NCBI GenBank assembly: GCA_018907035.1
Contig: JACCIC010000376.1
Span: forward strand, 1-64,000
Origin: Sycobia sp. Sy_11
Taxonomy: Eukaryota; Arthropoda; Insecta; Hymenoptera; Epichrysomallidae
Direction: 5' to 3'
Length of the DNA stretch: 64,000 nt
Part shown: positions 11,167 to 21,764 of the stretch, piece by piece
How positions within the stretch are numbered: the first letter of the stretch is position 1
Layout: each line of letters starts with the position of its first letter
Program-made: the position numbers and the translations under genes
Notes under the pieces: model-generated
Seen by the model: the letters and a program-made list of their open reading frames with translations, nothing else
Told to the model about the DNA's origin: nothing
Database searches by the model: none

Positions 11167-12663
11167 TTACTTCCCCCCCTTTAAGTTTAGATATGACAGA
11201 AATCCTTCTGATATTATCCTTATGATAAAATTTGTTTGCGAGCCCCCATCAAGTAATATTCTACATTCATGTGGCTTTTTAAATTGATCCAGTATATATC
11301 CGCACGCAGTTCCCAATAAAGCTTCCGAATCTACCGTCGCTGTCAGTGTAGTCGCGATTTTAGCACAAGCGCTTGTCGTGGCCGGGTGCTCTTGCGTGAA
11401 TATATGCGATGTTTGTGCAGTTGAACTATGATCTATATGCAATAATGAGTTGTGCTTCTTGTGGCATTTTCTACAGGCCGATGAATTGCATTTGAGTGTA
11501 GGATGGTTATCGCGCAAACAATTCAAGCACAACTTATTATGTTTCGCTGCATTATTCCGCTTAATAGGCATCAAATTCAAAAATGCTTGACAGGTACAGA
11601 TGCTATGCGGCGCCTCACAAAAATTACACGCGAATTGCCGTTGCGTACTTACAAGTGAAATCCCGCGCGATGTATTTACTGATTTTAAATGATGAGCACC
11701 CTTATTGGTAGTATGTTTATTTACTGAAAAGCTAACTGACTCATTATCATCACCGCGCTCGCGTATAGAAATAAAACTCATTAATTGATTGAATGTAGGT
11801 TTATCCTTGTCTCTGAGAGAACATTCCCATGTCCTGTGCGTTACCTTATCCAATTTCTGTGTAATTATAAAATTTAAAATCGAGTCCCACTGATCTATTG
11901 GTTCTTGTAATAATTTACGGGAACTGACATGCTTTTGCGCAGCTTCTCTCAAGGCTCTTAAACTACTTGGTGATTCTTTCGTAATGGAATTCAAATCAAA
12001 TAACGCTTGCAAATGCGGACTTATAATTCTACGCGGCTTATCACATTGTTCCTTGAGTAAATCCCATGCAAGTTCATAGTCTTCATTGGAACACTCAAGC
12101 CGATCTAATATTGAAATTAGATCTCCGCGTAACAGATCACGTAATAAATAAAACTTTTGTGAGGTCGGAATAGTACTGACATTACGCGGCAACGACTGAA
12201 ATGCGTTGTTAAAAAATATCCACTCAAGCGGATTTCCGTCGTATGGTGCTATCTTAAGTTGGAGCAGCAACGAATTTACGTGTTGTATAGTTACGTTCTG
12301 AGCTGGCGCGATTCTATTCGTGTTACTACGTAAATTAACGGGCACTTTTAATATATGTACTCGCTCACTAATTACTCGCGCACAGTTAAAATACTGTTTC
12401 TCAAACAGATTACGTTCAGTATCTTGTTGATTTTCAAGTGCTTCCCTATCTCTAGCTTGCAAAATAATATTATCGATCTCTGCTTGCAGAGTATTAAATG
12501 ACTTGTAGTATTCTTCTAATTTAATTTTTCGCAGTTCTACATCGTGAATGTCAGCATTAAGATTATTTACGAAAAAATTAATTAGTTTTGTGACACTCCC
12601 CTTTACAACGCCGCGCGATTTTATGAGCGCATTATATTGTGCCTCACTCATGTTTTTATTCAC
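11167..12663 (-). CDS. BEL/Pao gag and protease (open, 498 aa)
   Basis: One open frame of 498 codons. Residues about 130-330 match the insect Pao gag core (APYDGNPLEWIFFNNAF, LLRDLLRGD, WDLLKEQ). Two Cys/His clusters follow at about 335-400 (CNFCEAPHSICTC and CLNCLRDNHPTLKC...CRKCHKKHN). A retropepsin-like motif LLDGGSQTNFI sits near the end, with Asp-Gly-Gly in place of the usual Asp-Ser/Thr-Gly. The first Met (MNKNMSEAQYNALIKSRG) gives a normal Pao gag start. The frame ends at a homopolymer frameshift. Capsid and protease functions are inferred from family knowledge. Confidence 0.85.
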   Translation of the reverse strand: MNKNMSEAQYNALIKSRGVVKGSVTKLINFFVNNLNADIHDVELRKIKLEEYYKSFNTLQAEIDNIILQARDREALENQQDTERNLFEKQYFNCARVISERVHILKVPVNLRSNTNRIAPAQNVTIQHVNSLLLQLKIAPYDGNPLEWIFFNNAFQSLPRNVSTIPTSQKFYLLRDLLRGDLISILDRLECSNEDYELAWDLLKEQCDKPRRIISPHLQALFDLNSITKESPSSLRALREAAQKHVSSRKLLQEPIDQWDSILNFIITQKLDKVTHRTWECSLRDKDKPTFNQLMSFISIRERGDDNESVSFSVNKHTTNKGAHHLKSVNTSRGISLVSTQRQFACNFCEAPHSICTCQAFLNLMPIKRNNAAKHNKLCLNCLRDNHPTLKCNSSACRKCHKKHNSLLHIDHSSTAQTSHIFTQEHPATTSACAKIATTLTATVDSEALLGTACGYILDQFKKPHECRILLDGGSQTNFIIRIISEGFLSYLNLKGGK

Positions 12664-13194
12664 TAGATTTTACTATTTTTAATAATAGAAGCTTAAGGGA
12701 GAGGGGAGGATAAACGGAGAAGGATCTGATCGAGATGCTCTTACTTTATTTGTGTTGATGTTGCAACTTCTTGTGGTCGTCGTGGCTCACTTGTAGAATC
12801 TGCTGTACTCGTACTCGCGACTTGTTTAAGTCTCATTGACTTGAATGACTTCGATTTTTCTATCAGGTGAATAGTAGTCTTCTTGGCAACCTTTATCTTG
12901 ACTAGATTTAAGAATGGCTGCTGACTGCTGCACAACTATAGTGTTTCGTTACCTCGTAAGCTTGTTTGATTCTTGTTGTAGACTTTATACTAGCGAGTTT
13001 TTTATATTACTCAGGCACATATATCCGATGCTGCTCCAACAGAAATTTATCTCAGCTGTATTTGATGTGAATTCACCACTTGACTACTAGCCTTGTTTCT
13101 CTTGCTGAAGTCGATTACTCTGATTCTTGATTACTTGAGTTGAACACTTGTTATAGACGATATACTGTTTGCTATTCGGCTCGAAGGACCAAAA

Positions 13195-13524
13195 TGTTTT
13201 TGTTGAGCGAAATTATTCTCATTCATGAACAACTAGTATTCGACTATCGCTGTCTCTCTCCACCCGTACACTAAAGGACGTGTGCATATAGTAAAATAAC
13301 TGGAGTAACCTTGAATTTATATAGCAAGGAACGTTTATTATATACACAAGAACAAAGTAAAACAAAATAGATCTGCGCGGGTAAATTATCTCTAGCGTGT
13401 GAGTATCGATGTACTCTCTTTCGTGTCTCGATCTCGTCTGAATTATACATATTTCGTGCGTACAAAGTAGTATATATATAGAAACCTATACAATTGGTTT
13501 ATAATATTAAATTGTTTTGGCTCA
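13195..13524 (-). repeat. BEL/Pao 5' LTR
   Basis: A 330-bp LTR paired with 9744-10092. On its left side, the 3' side in element orientation, lies the primer-binding-like sequence. The leader from 13194 to 12664 holds a 64-codon frame (12935-12741) that I do not consider a gene. Confidence 0.85.
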
Positions 13525-14600
13525 GACAGGTGTGCATGCAAGGTATAGGATACCGATATGAGGGGGGTGGTGCTACGTGCCAAGGTGGGTCGACCCTTAG
13601 CGCTGCAGGTATGAACCTGCCTTTGCCATCGCATACTAAATACATCTTAATGACCCAAAACCCCCTGGTTATTCAAATGGAAAATTCGAAAAATCATATT
13701 GCTATGTATAATTATATTAAGAGCCTTATTGACAACAAATGTTTTCTTTTACGCTTGAACAATAAGCCATTAGTTAATCTCAATGGTGCCAGGTATTGGA
13801 TTTCGTTAAGCGTTATTGAAGCTATTTCCAACTTGATCCGTCGATTCACTGCCTTAACGTTTAGAGAATTCTCAGTTAAGTCATGGATGGTTTCGAACGC
13901 ACATGCGAATGTGGCACCTACATAATAATAGTCAATCTTTAGTTCCAAGATCACAACGACTCATAGATCGCGCATAAGTTCTGCCAATTCAAATGGCAGT
14001 TCGACATGGCCCTTAACGTATAACTAGGGGTTCTTTGAGCCTTTAGCGCCAACTCCAGACGCTGTGTTGAACTCCCTCTGGTAAATCGTGGCTAACTGCA
14101 GTCCGATCTTGTCTATGACAGTGCGTTATGCACCAGTAATATATAATGCACGAATTCGCAACTTTGTAATTTTTACCAGAATCCACCAGCGCGCTTCCTC
14201 TGAACTTACAACTATCTGGCTAGGGTTCTCTACTGTCACATTTGTAGGTCAGTTATGGTTCTTCAATGGGATCAGGTCTAGGTTCACCCTGATCAGCGAA
14301 GATGATCGAAGGTTTAAGAAACAAGGTCCTTGAACTATCACATCCACGGTCATGTTGAGTGCACAGGTCAACCAAATCTCTATTAGATGCCTCGCTTCCC
14401 ATTTATCGAACACTTTGGTATAATTACAAGACTTATAAGCACGGTAACATCGGGAACCTTTTTTGAATGTTCTGTACGGGTTTCTCATAGATCGCTTATT
14501 GGTTGTTGTCCGATACCGCTTTTGGTCCTAGTTCAGCCTGAGATGTCTCTGTGAGATGATTGATCAGAGGTGCCAACATCCGGCATATGGACTCCATTCA
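13525..14600 (-). pseudogene. decayed Ty3/gypsy retrotransposon, gag-protease portion
   Basis: Minus-strand translation around 14200-14060 gives RWWILVKITKLRIRALYI, then a stop, then RTVIDKIGLQLAT. The young gypsy element has RWWVQVGIGEFRIHALLDAG and RTALGAIGLQIAS at its protease, so this is a relative with a disrupted active site. Together with 7880-9743 it forms one gypsy copy split by the BEL/Pao element; the spacing between protease and RT in the two halves adds up correctly. Confidence 0.6.
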
Positions 14601-14689
14601 AACCAACGCTTTAAACACTTCGGTCAACTCCGAATTGGGACTCTTGGGGTTACTCGTCCCTCTTCAGGGACAATGTGAAGGTGTTACAG

Positions 14690-14710
14690 TATATATACAT
14701 ATATATATAC

Positions 14711-14741
<31 letters not shown>

Positions 14742-14745
14742 CAAC
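14690..14745. repeat. (AT)n/(ATAC)n microsatellite
   Basis: TATATACA and AT repeats directly following GTGTTACAG, another TGT...ACA-like terminus beside an AT tract. Confidence 0.85.
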
Positions 14746-14754
14746 AAATAAATA

Positions 14755-14956
14755 AGCAGAGTATTATATATATGTATGATATACTAGTCTTTATTAAGCG
14801 CGTCAGAACAGAACTGATCTCTACAGCGAACTACAACGAACTAGTGCAACGAACGAAGCAGCGTGAAGCTGTCGAGCGGTGCGCTCTCACGTACACACAT
14901 GTACACAGGCGGTAATTCCGCGAAGTGCGTCACGCTAACACCCTTTATGCCAACAC
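14755..14956 (-). repeat. LTR fragment related to the solo LTR at 59046-59311
   Basis: Shares ordered boxes with the 59-kb solo LTR: CTTTATTAA/CTTTAATGTA, GCGCGTC, ACACACATGTA and CGCTAACACC..CCAACA. No internal region is attached. Confidence 0.45.
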
Positions 14957-15063
14957 ACTCTCTCGTTAGCATAGAAGCACAAGCGATCAATGCCTTTCAA
15001 TTTTATTAATACAATCTAACAATCATTCCGAACAAACAATCGAAGTATTACATTGTGACAAAG

Positions 15064-15066
<3 letters not shown>

Positions 15067-15106
<40 letters not shown>
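15067..15106. repeat. (AT)n microsatellite
   Basis: An AT run flanked on the left by ATTGTGACAAAGG and on the right by TGTAACGTGGG, both LTR-end-like. Confidence 0.85.
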
Positions 15107-15108
<2 letters not shown>

Positions 15109-15932
15109 AACGTGGGAAATGCGTTACTACACTTTCGTCGAATCAGACAATTTTCACATTAATATTATTAGTCCGAATAATCGTTCCGAACAAAATTCGA
15201 ACGATATACAGAAATTATTTTTGTCTCACTTACTCAACCACATTACCCGCGAGTGGTGAGCCATATTAAGCGGAGATGGGTGGGGAGGCATACTCTTCCC
15301 CACTACACCGTTTCGGGAGGGCCGCGACCGGTGATGGGTTTCGAGAAATATATTTCTCTCTCTTGCCTTACGGAGCCGAGCGAGCAACAGCTCTCTCTCT
15401 CTTGGAAATATTTCGGTGCCAGGTAGCCAAGAAGTAGGGCCGCAAGAATCCATCTACGGCTCACGAGCGGTGAGGGTGACCTCCATTCCCATGCACGAGG
15501 ACAAGTGCAGGTCCCGTGCAAGAGGCAATCCTGCGAGCGCAAGGACTCAAAAATAAGACCGGGAACTGTCATCCCGAGACGTCTGCCACGGCGTACGAGT
15601 CATCGCCGAGGAGTGAGGGACGAGTGGAGAGCGCGGGGTAAGTGTTCCTCCTCAGTTCTGTCCTCGAGTGAATTTTACGCGAGATTTACAGAGAGCCGCC
15701 CTGGGATCATGAATATAGTTTACTAGCTAGTTAGATAAGTATCGCGTGAACTCGGTTTGGAGTGTTCGCGACGCACTTTTATATATCATCCACACCGCGT
15801 GGAATTCGCCACCCTGGACAGCCTGCCGTGACCACCTGGTTAACGCGGAGCTCGCGTTCGTGCAGTGCTGCGTGACCGACGTGAACAAATAAAACGAGCT
15901 GACTACGGCTCGCGCTGAGAGCCGTGTCTCAG
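15107..15932 (+). repeat. gypsy-type LTR with adjacent primer binding site
   Basis: Begins TGTAACGTGGGAAATGC after an (AT)n tract and ends ...GTGTCTCA. Two bases later comes TGGCACCCAACG (15935-15946), close to the TGGCGCCCAACG primer site of the young gypsy element at 27159-27170. An AATAAA lies near 15889. No gag or pol follows on the plus strand: after about 150 bp of leader-like DNA another (AT)n tract starts. It is a 5' LTR remnant of an otherwise lost element. Confidence 0.6.
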
Positions 15933-16146
15933 CTGGCACCCAACGATTATATCACCGGTCCGAATGTAAAATTCTTAAAGAACAATTAAATAAATATTTC
16001 ACTATTAGTCTAGGTAATAGACTTCTCTTTATCAGTATACACCCCCTTCCCTCATTTCAGGAAGACGACCTCCGCAGAAATTCAGGTAAGATTTATCATT
16101 AAAATAATCGGCGCTAGTGGGTCAATGACCACAAAGAAAGCGCGCG

Positions 16147-16151
<5 letters not shown>

Positions 16152-16198
<47 letters not shown>
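16152..16198. repeat. (AT)n microsatellite
   Basis: An AT run followed by TGTGACGAGCGTCACAAGG, again an LTR-end-like start with a small internal palindrome (GTGACG/CGTCAC). Confidence 0.85.
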
Positions 16199-16199
<1 letters not shown>

Positions 16200-16469
16200 T
16201 GTGACGAGCGTCACAAGGCGCCCGCGCCGACTTGTCCAGGGAAGAACGACGACGCGCGCGCCATTTCGCGGACATGCAGACATGAAGGCGCTCGCGCGCG
16301 CCGTCGCGCCTTGTGCTCGGCACGGTCCCCCTCCTCCCGGTTCGTCGCGCACACGAACCAACAGCCATGCCTCAGATTGTTATACAACCACATCGCTGAA
16401 GAGATAAGAGACATAAATAAATAAATAAATGAAATGAATAATTGAATAAATTAGAAATAATTAGAAATA

Positions 16470-17182
16470 AGAATAAATAATAGAACATTGTTGCGAATTA
16501 AATTTGCTAAATAATCCTGAAAATCGTTGAACTATGAAATTTTTTGTTTCCTTCAATCTTCTAAATATTTGGTCTGCTCACAGATTATGTAATTTATAGA
16601 TTATATTATATTATATTATATTATATTATATTATATTATATTATATTATATTATATTATATTATATTATAGATTATAATTATAAATAAATGAAATGAATC
16701 ATTACAATAAATAGAGATAATTAGGAATAAGAATAAATAAATAGCATAAGTTAGCGGTAATTAGGAATACTTAGAATAAAATAAATTAAATAGAGATAAT
16801 TAGGAATAAGAATAAATAAATAGCATAAGTTAGCGGTAATTAGGAATACTTAGAATAAAATAAATTAAATAGAGATAATTAGGAATAAGAATAAATAAAT
16901 AGCATAAGTTAGCGGTAATTAGGAATACTTAGAGTAAAATAAATTAAACAGAAGTAATTAGAAATAAGAATAAATAAATGGCATAAGTTAGCGGTAATTA
17001 GGAATACTTAGAATAAACTAAAACAAATAGAAGTAATTAGAAATAAGAATAAATAATAGAACATTGTTGCTAAGTAAAATTGCTAAATAATCCTGAAAAT
17101 CGTTGAACTAAAAAAAAAAATTTTTTTTTTCTTTCTTCAACTCTCTAAATATTTGGTCTGCTCACAGATTATGTAATTTATA
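16470..17182. repeat. 79-bp tandem repeat between two 130-bp direct repeats
   Basis: The core at about 16690-17040 has about four 79-bp units. TAGCATAAGTTAGCGG recurs at 16742, 16821 and 16900, with a variant near 16980. Flanking 16470-16600 and 17047-17182 are about 130-bp direct repeats (AATAGAACATTGTTGC ... CTGCTCACAGATTATG). A (TTATA)n array occupies 16600-16672. No coding potential is seen. The A/T-rich 17183-17700 that follows holds nothing I recognise. Confidence 0.85.
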
Positions 17183-17699
17183 GGATTGAAGCAGTGCTAA
17201 GTTTTTATATATACTGAATGAAAGTTAATGCTTTCATTCAAAGTTTAATAATTGCTCACTAGACATAGAAAGAATACAGATAATAGTTATAACTTTTTTT
17301 TAATATATATATCTTAATATACATTTGTCATAAAATGCATATAAGACGTGGTTATTGATCATAGAAAAGGTAATTATAGTTTATTTATAAGTTAAAAAAA
17401 AAAACACCAAATTAAAAATGCAACCATAAATAATGTCAAAAGTCCGATTTATTTTTTTTTCTCTAATAGATACTCGCGATAATACAATGAGTGGTAAAAT
17501 TGTTAGAAATAAATTAACGAAAGGAAGAAATAGATTAAGATGATAGAGATAATAGAAATAAATTAACTAGAGATAATAAATAGATAAGATAGATAGTAAG
17601 AGATATAGACATAATAAACTAAAGTATAAATTAGATGATAAGAGGTAGTGAAAATTAATCAATTTCATTATAGATAATAGGATAGGGTACATAATAAAA

Positions 17700-18596
17700 A
17701 AGGTGTTAAAGGCGTCAACCGACTTTCTTGTAAGCGCGTGTTCGGCACGTCACGACCGCGGTCGGTCGTCGCCGGCAGCCGCCGAACTCCCCCCCTTCCC
17801 TCCTTCTTCCCTGCGAGCAACAAGACGAGAAGACTCCGCGCGCCACCTCCGAGTCGAAAAGAAGAAGAGAAAGAGAACGAGAGAGCAGTGTGTCGTTGAC
17901 CGCCAAGGAGAACAGTAGAGTCGTGAAGAAAGAAAGTATGAGAGATAGTAAGTGTTGGAAAGTAAGGAGAAGAAAGGGAGGAACAAGTGTAAGAAGTAGA
18001 GAAGGGAGTGAGAGAAGAAGTAAAGAACGGAAGTGGGCAGAGATAAGAGAAGAAGCAGAATAGAGGTAGAGTAGGAGGTACGGAGAGAAAGAGAGAGTGA
18101 GTGAAGCAAGAAGAAGGAAGACGGGAGAGCCGAGGAAGCTGAGCCTACGAGAAGGGCAGTCACAAGGACCGATCCGGTGAGCTCGTGTGTCCACAGCAGG
18201 ACGGACGTCAGCGATTATCCGGTGAGCGGAACATTCACCGCGTGTGTTTCCCTGTCCCCCCCTCCCCATCCCTCGACATCCTTCCCCGGGTTCGGTAGGC
18301 GCGTCGGGGCGCGGGTCGCGGTCGGGGTGTGCCGAGCACGTGGACCGGGAGCGTAGTATGTGCTCTGACTAGAGGGAGGGTACGGTATGTAAGTTGCGGA
18401 CAAATAAATTTCGATTGAGTATAGTTCTTGTGGTAATGCGACCAGTTTCTTTTCCCGAGATTCCCCTTTTTTCAGGCTGGCGGGACCTCCTCTGAGGTAA
18501 GTGAACGAGTGAAGTTATAATTGTTTTTTGTGAGCGCGAATAAATTGAACCACATTAAATTTATTTTTTTTGTGTGTGTCGAAATCGTCCCATCAC
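17700..18596 (+). repeat. LTR-like GC-rich segment with polypurine tract
   Basis: A sharp rise in GC at 17700 is followed by a purine-rich strand (GA-rich, about 17905-18120), then a pyrimidine-rich stretch and an AATAAA near 18402. It ends ...CCATCACA at the next (AT)n tract. Composition, polyadenylation-like signal and a TCACA end before AT repeats suggest the 3' part of an LTR. The long antisense frames here are low-complexity Leu/Ser runs and are not genes. Confidence 0.4.
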
Positions 18597-18597
18597 A

Positions 18598-18606
18598 ATA
18601 TATATA

Positions 18607-18643
<37 letters not shown>
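18598..18643. repeat. (AT)n tract, target site of the young gypsy element
   Basis: The AT run ends directly at the element's first base (18644). The other end of the element (28120) is followed by the same AT run (28121-28137), which agrees with duplication of an ATAT target. Confidence 0.85.
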
Positions 18644-18646
<3 letters not shown>

Positions 18647-19591
18647 AACGGTGCGCGTGTCCGCCTCGAGCACGAGGACGGCGGGCACGGCCGTTGCAAA
18701 TTCGTGCCCGGCTGGGCTTAGCCCCGAAGGATTTCGGCAAGGGAGAGGGGCGGTTCGCGAGGGGCGAATATCGCGTTCAGGATTGCGCGTGAGGTAGGGC
18801 GGCTAACGGACCACCCACGAAATAATAAAATAAAAATAATTAAAATTCAAACAAGGTTTAATAACGCCGTGCAAACAAGAATACAACGCAGCGCCTATAT
18901 ATGAGGCGTGCGGGACGCAGGCCGAGGGTCGCCGAGGCGACGGCGCGCGAGGCGTTCGGGAAGAGAGAGAGAGAGAGAGAAAAAAGGGGCTGCCACTTAC
19001 AGCGAGTCGGGGCTCGATGATCCCGCAGCGTGCCCTCGTCCGGCAGCAGCACCTTCCTTCACCGGGAGCGGCGGTGACGTCGCCGTCCAGAAACCCCGGG
19101 ATGGGGCGGTTATTCCGCGGAGACGGGGTCTGGCGACAAGTGCGTCCGCTCGGGCCCGTCCTCAGTGCGAGTGCGCTGCACGCACACACAATGCCGTGGC
19201 ACAAACACGCGCGTTCGGGAGTGTACCTTCCCCGAAGAAGAGGTACGTAGCGAGGGGGAACACGTGGAGCACGAGGCGTGTTCCCGTAGACGATGACCAA
19301 GACGACACCGTAACAGCAAAGAAAACAAAGCACGTGGAGCGAAAAGCCGGCTAAAACGCGTGTTCAAAGCTCGCGGCCTTCTCTCTATCTCATCCTTCGC
19401 GCGCGTGGCCGTCTCTCCCCATTCCCCGCTCTCTCTCTCACTTACCTCTCCGCCGGTGGTTGTGCGTCGGCCTGCAACATATAAACATTTCTACATATAA
19501 ATATACAGATAAATATGTACATGCTACAGCTGGAGAGAGAGCAACGGGACGGGGAAGGCAGGCGCACGCAGTGCTTGCGTTCCTCGTCACA
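18644..19591 (-). repeat. gypsy 3' LTR
   Basis: 948 bp, TGTAACGG...GTCACA on the plus strand. It matches 27171-28120 except for a GA dinucleotide length change and two or so substitutions (for example TACCTTCCCC against TACCCTCCCC, and CAACGGG against CAATGGG). A minus-strand TATA-like box (CATATATAGGC) lies near 18897. The antisense and sense frames inside the LTR are not genes. Confidence 0.95.
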
Positions 19592-19601
19592 CGCCCCCCT
19601 C
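19592..19601 (-). other. polypurine tract of the gypsy element
   Basis: On the minus strand GGAGGGGGGCG abuts the first base of the 3' LTR. In LTR retrotransposons such a tract primes plus-strand DNA synthesis. Confidence 0.7.
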
Positions 19602-19820
19602 CAGACGCTGGTAGCCGAAGCGTGACAGCTCGACCCAACATCTCTCTCTCAGATCGACCATCGTGTCAGGATGAGGAACGGGGTGGCTGCGGTCTACCGC
19701 TGAGGATCACTGGGATGAGGAAGGACGGGTAAAGAACTCTCTTCCCTAGACGCAGTTGTTTTTGGAGGTAACAATCGCCGGTGTTCCTCCGTCAATAACG
19801 GCGCCAGTCAATAATCGAAG

Positions 19821-21761
19821 CTAGTCGGCCCGTTGACGGGCGCGGGCTTGGGCCCGAGTGCGGCGGGGAGATTGGTCCCGCGGCGGGGTTGAGCGTCCGC
19901 TCTTCCTGGGGCGACCTACTTTTCGCCTCACCAGGTGCACGTCGTTATGGCAGGCGGCTTCGCTGTTATCGGGCTCCGCAGGGGCTCGCGCTTGGGTTCT
20001 TCGACGGGTTACGATTCGCGTCCTACGCGGCCTCCCTAATCTACGCGGTGCGATATCGGTCTTAGATCGCGTGGCATTGCCCGCGGGGGTATCGCTTCGC
20101 ACGCTTGTATCGGAATTACAATGAGGCGCGTCGTCGGGGCGCCGTACGCTCACCAGTGGTGTTACAATGCGGGTTCGCTCGCTCGCCTCGACATTACAAT
20201 TTGACGCATCGCAGTCACGCTCTTCGCCCGAAGGCTCTTCCGTGTCGGAACTGCTATCATCTTCGGGGTCGTGATCTCGATGGTAGGGCTTCAGGTCGGC
20301 GACGTGATGCTTACCAGCATCTCTTCCCGTAGAGTCGACCAGTCGATAAACATTCGTGCAGAGTTTCTCCGTGATGGTAAAGGGCCCGTCGAATTTTGGG
20401 GCCAGTTTGGCGCTGACGCCCTGTATGCCTGACGAGAGGATGCGATTACGCCGCCATACGCGATCGCCAATCGCGTAATGCACGTCGCGACGTCTCGCAT
20501 TATAATAGCGAGCTTGCTTTGCCTGCGCTTTTTGCGAGTTTTCCGCTGCCTTTAGATGGAGATCAGATAATTTCTCCATGCGCTCTTTCCAATGTTGTAG
20601 AGCAGCCTCTTCTTGCGCAATCTGTGCGCGCTGCTCCTCCTGGCGACGATGTGTGCCAGGGGCTGAGGGGTGACGACCCGTGTTAAGGAAGGCCGGACTT
20701 ACGCCAATGGAGTCTTGTACGGATGTATTGTACGCGAACATCAGCTCGGCGATGTGCGCATCCCAAGTACTGTGAGACTCCTCAATGAAGGCGATTATCG
20801 CGGTCTTCAGAGTCCTATTGACCCTCTCTACCGGATTGGCTTGAGCGTGATAAGGGGGTATCGTGGAATGCTCCACCCCACGCTCCACAAGGAATTTCTC
20901 AATGATTTTATTACGAAATTCGGTGCCATTGTCCGATAGGAATACTTCGGGCGTACCAAAGCGTAAAAATACGCGATCTTTCAACTCGCGGCGAATCGTT
21001 TGCGCATTCGCCTTTCTGATGGGAATACATTCTACCCAGCGAGTGAATAGATCCATGAAGACGAGCAAATACTCGTATCCCCGGGTAGATCGCGGAAATG
21101 GACCCATCACATCTCCAGCTACTATTTCCCAAGGGCGGGTGACCGTTCGATGGCCCATCAGGCCAGCTGGTGCAGTCTGCTGTACCTTACATTGTTGGCA
21201 CACGGTGCAGTCACGGACAAATTGTGTCACATCTTTGTGCATGGATGGCCAATAGTATGATTGTGCAATTCGGTCATATGTTTTATGGCGTCCGAAATGA
21301 CCAGCTGTGGGCTCCTCATGACATTCATGCAGAACGGTACGACGATCTTCTTTAGGCACGACTAACTTCCACGCATCCTGGTCGTCTACTAAATCCTCGA
21401 CGGCAGGATCGGGACGGTAGTAGTATAGTCGCTGCCCAACGACTTTCCACCATGGGAGGTTGGTCGGATCGCTCACCACTTTCTTACGAAGGCGCAAATA
21501 CCAGGGGTCTTGCACATCGGTGACGCCGAGAGAGGCGACTTCGCAGGTCGGCTCGTCTTCGTACAAACGAGAGAGGGCGTCTGGTACGCAATTCAAGGTA
21601 CCTTTCCGATGGATGACTTCGTAGTCGAATCCCTGCAATTCCAAGGCCCAACGGGCGAGTCTGCCCGTGGGGTTGCGCAATGAGTGCAGCCAACGAAGGC
21701 TGCTGTGATCGGTTATCACCTGGAAGTGATAGCCCTCGACGTACGGGCGGAATTTACGCAC
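19821..21761 (-). CDS. gypsy pol, RNase H C-terminus and integrase
   Basis: 646 open codons in the same frame as the protease-RT segment, from which one TAG (21764-21762) separates it. Residues 1-70 finish the RNase H domain (ITDHSSLRWLHSLRNPTGR, DALSRL). The integrase HHCC finger is at about 140-190 (HECHEEPTAGHFGRHKT...CTVCQQC). The catalytic core follows with its three acidic residues (GDVMGPFPRSTRGYEYL, LSDNGTEF, NPVERVNRTLK). A basic, Arg-rich C-terminus follows (RRLGRPRRTR, VGRPRKSGRS), repeating an AT-hook-like GRPR core. That tail is interesting because the element sits in AT-rich DNA. The first Met is not a true start. Confidence 0.92.
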   Translation of the reverse strand: MRKFRPYVEGYHFQVITDHSSLRWLHSLRNPTGRLARWALELQGFDYEVIHRKGTLNCVPDALSRLYEDEPTCEVASLGVTDVQDPWYLRLRKKVVSDPTNLPWWKVVGQRLYYYRPDPAVEDLVDDQDAWKLVVPKEDRRTVLHECHEEPTAGHFGRHKTYDRIAQSYYWPSMHKDVTQFVRDCTVCQQCKVQQTAPAGLMGHRTVTRPWEIVAGDVMGPFPRSTRGYEYLLVFMDLFTRWVECIPIRKANAQTIRRELKDRVFLRFGTPEVFLSDNGTEFRNKIIEKFLVERGVEHSTIPPYHAQANPVERVNRTLKTAIIAFIEESHSTWDAHIAELMFAYNTSVQDSIGVSPAFLNTGRHPSAPGTHRRQEEQRAQIAQEEAALQHWKERMEKLSDLHLKAAENSQKAQAKQARYYNARRRDVHYAIGDRVWRRNRILSSGIQGVSAKLAPKFDGPFTITEKLCTNVYRLVDSTGRDAGKHHVADLKPYHRDHDPEDDSSSDTEEPSGEERDCDASNCNVEASERTRIVTPLVSVRRPDDAPHCNSDTSVRSDTPAGNATRSKTDIAPRRLGRPRRTRIVTRRRTQARAPAEPDNSEAACHNDVHLVRRKVGRPRKSGRSTPPRDQSPRRTRAQARARQRAD

Positions 21762-21764
21762 AGC
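21762..21764 (-). other. in-frame stop (TAG) interrupting gypsy pol
   Basis: The codon follows ERECLAVL and precedes AVRKFRPY within the RNase H domain. Related gypsy elements have a tryptophan at this place, so a single base change is likely. It is the only disruption I see in pol. Confidence 0.85.

Larger units (their letters stand above)
9744..13524 (-). mobile_element. BEL/Pao LTR retrotransposon, internally deleted
   Basis: Two related LTRs (9744-10092 and 13195-13524) flank about 3.1 kb of minus-strand coding DNA. The order is leader, gag with zinc knuckles, aspartic protease, then the start of reverse transcriptase. Most of reverse transcriptase, RNase H and integrase is gone: coding stops about 100 bp from the 3' LTR. 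Just inside the 5' LTR the minus strand reads TGGTCCTTCGAGCC, a tRNA primer-binding-site-like start. The element splits a decayed gypsy copy. I found no clean target-site duplication. The LTRs differ by many substitutions and an (AT)n expansion, so it is not recent. Confidence 0.85.

Noticed and set aside
13494..13925. 143-codon plus-strand ORF next to the BEL LTR
   Set aside because: It is antisense to gypsy debris and starts inside the LTR; no domain is recognised.
17715..18269. 184-codon minus-strand ORF
   Set aside because: Low-complexity Leu/Ser translation of a purine-rich tract in an LTR-like segment; no domain.
18803..19354. Several overlapping ORFs of 64-176 codons on both strands
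   Set aside because: They lie inside the gypsy LTR, recur identically in the other LTR, and have no recognisable domain.
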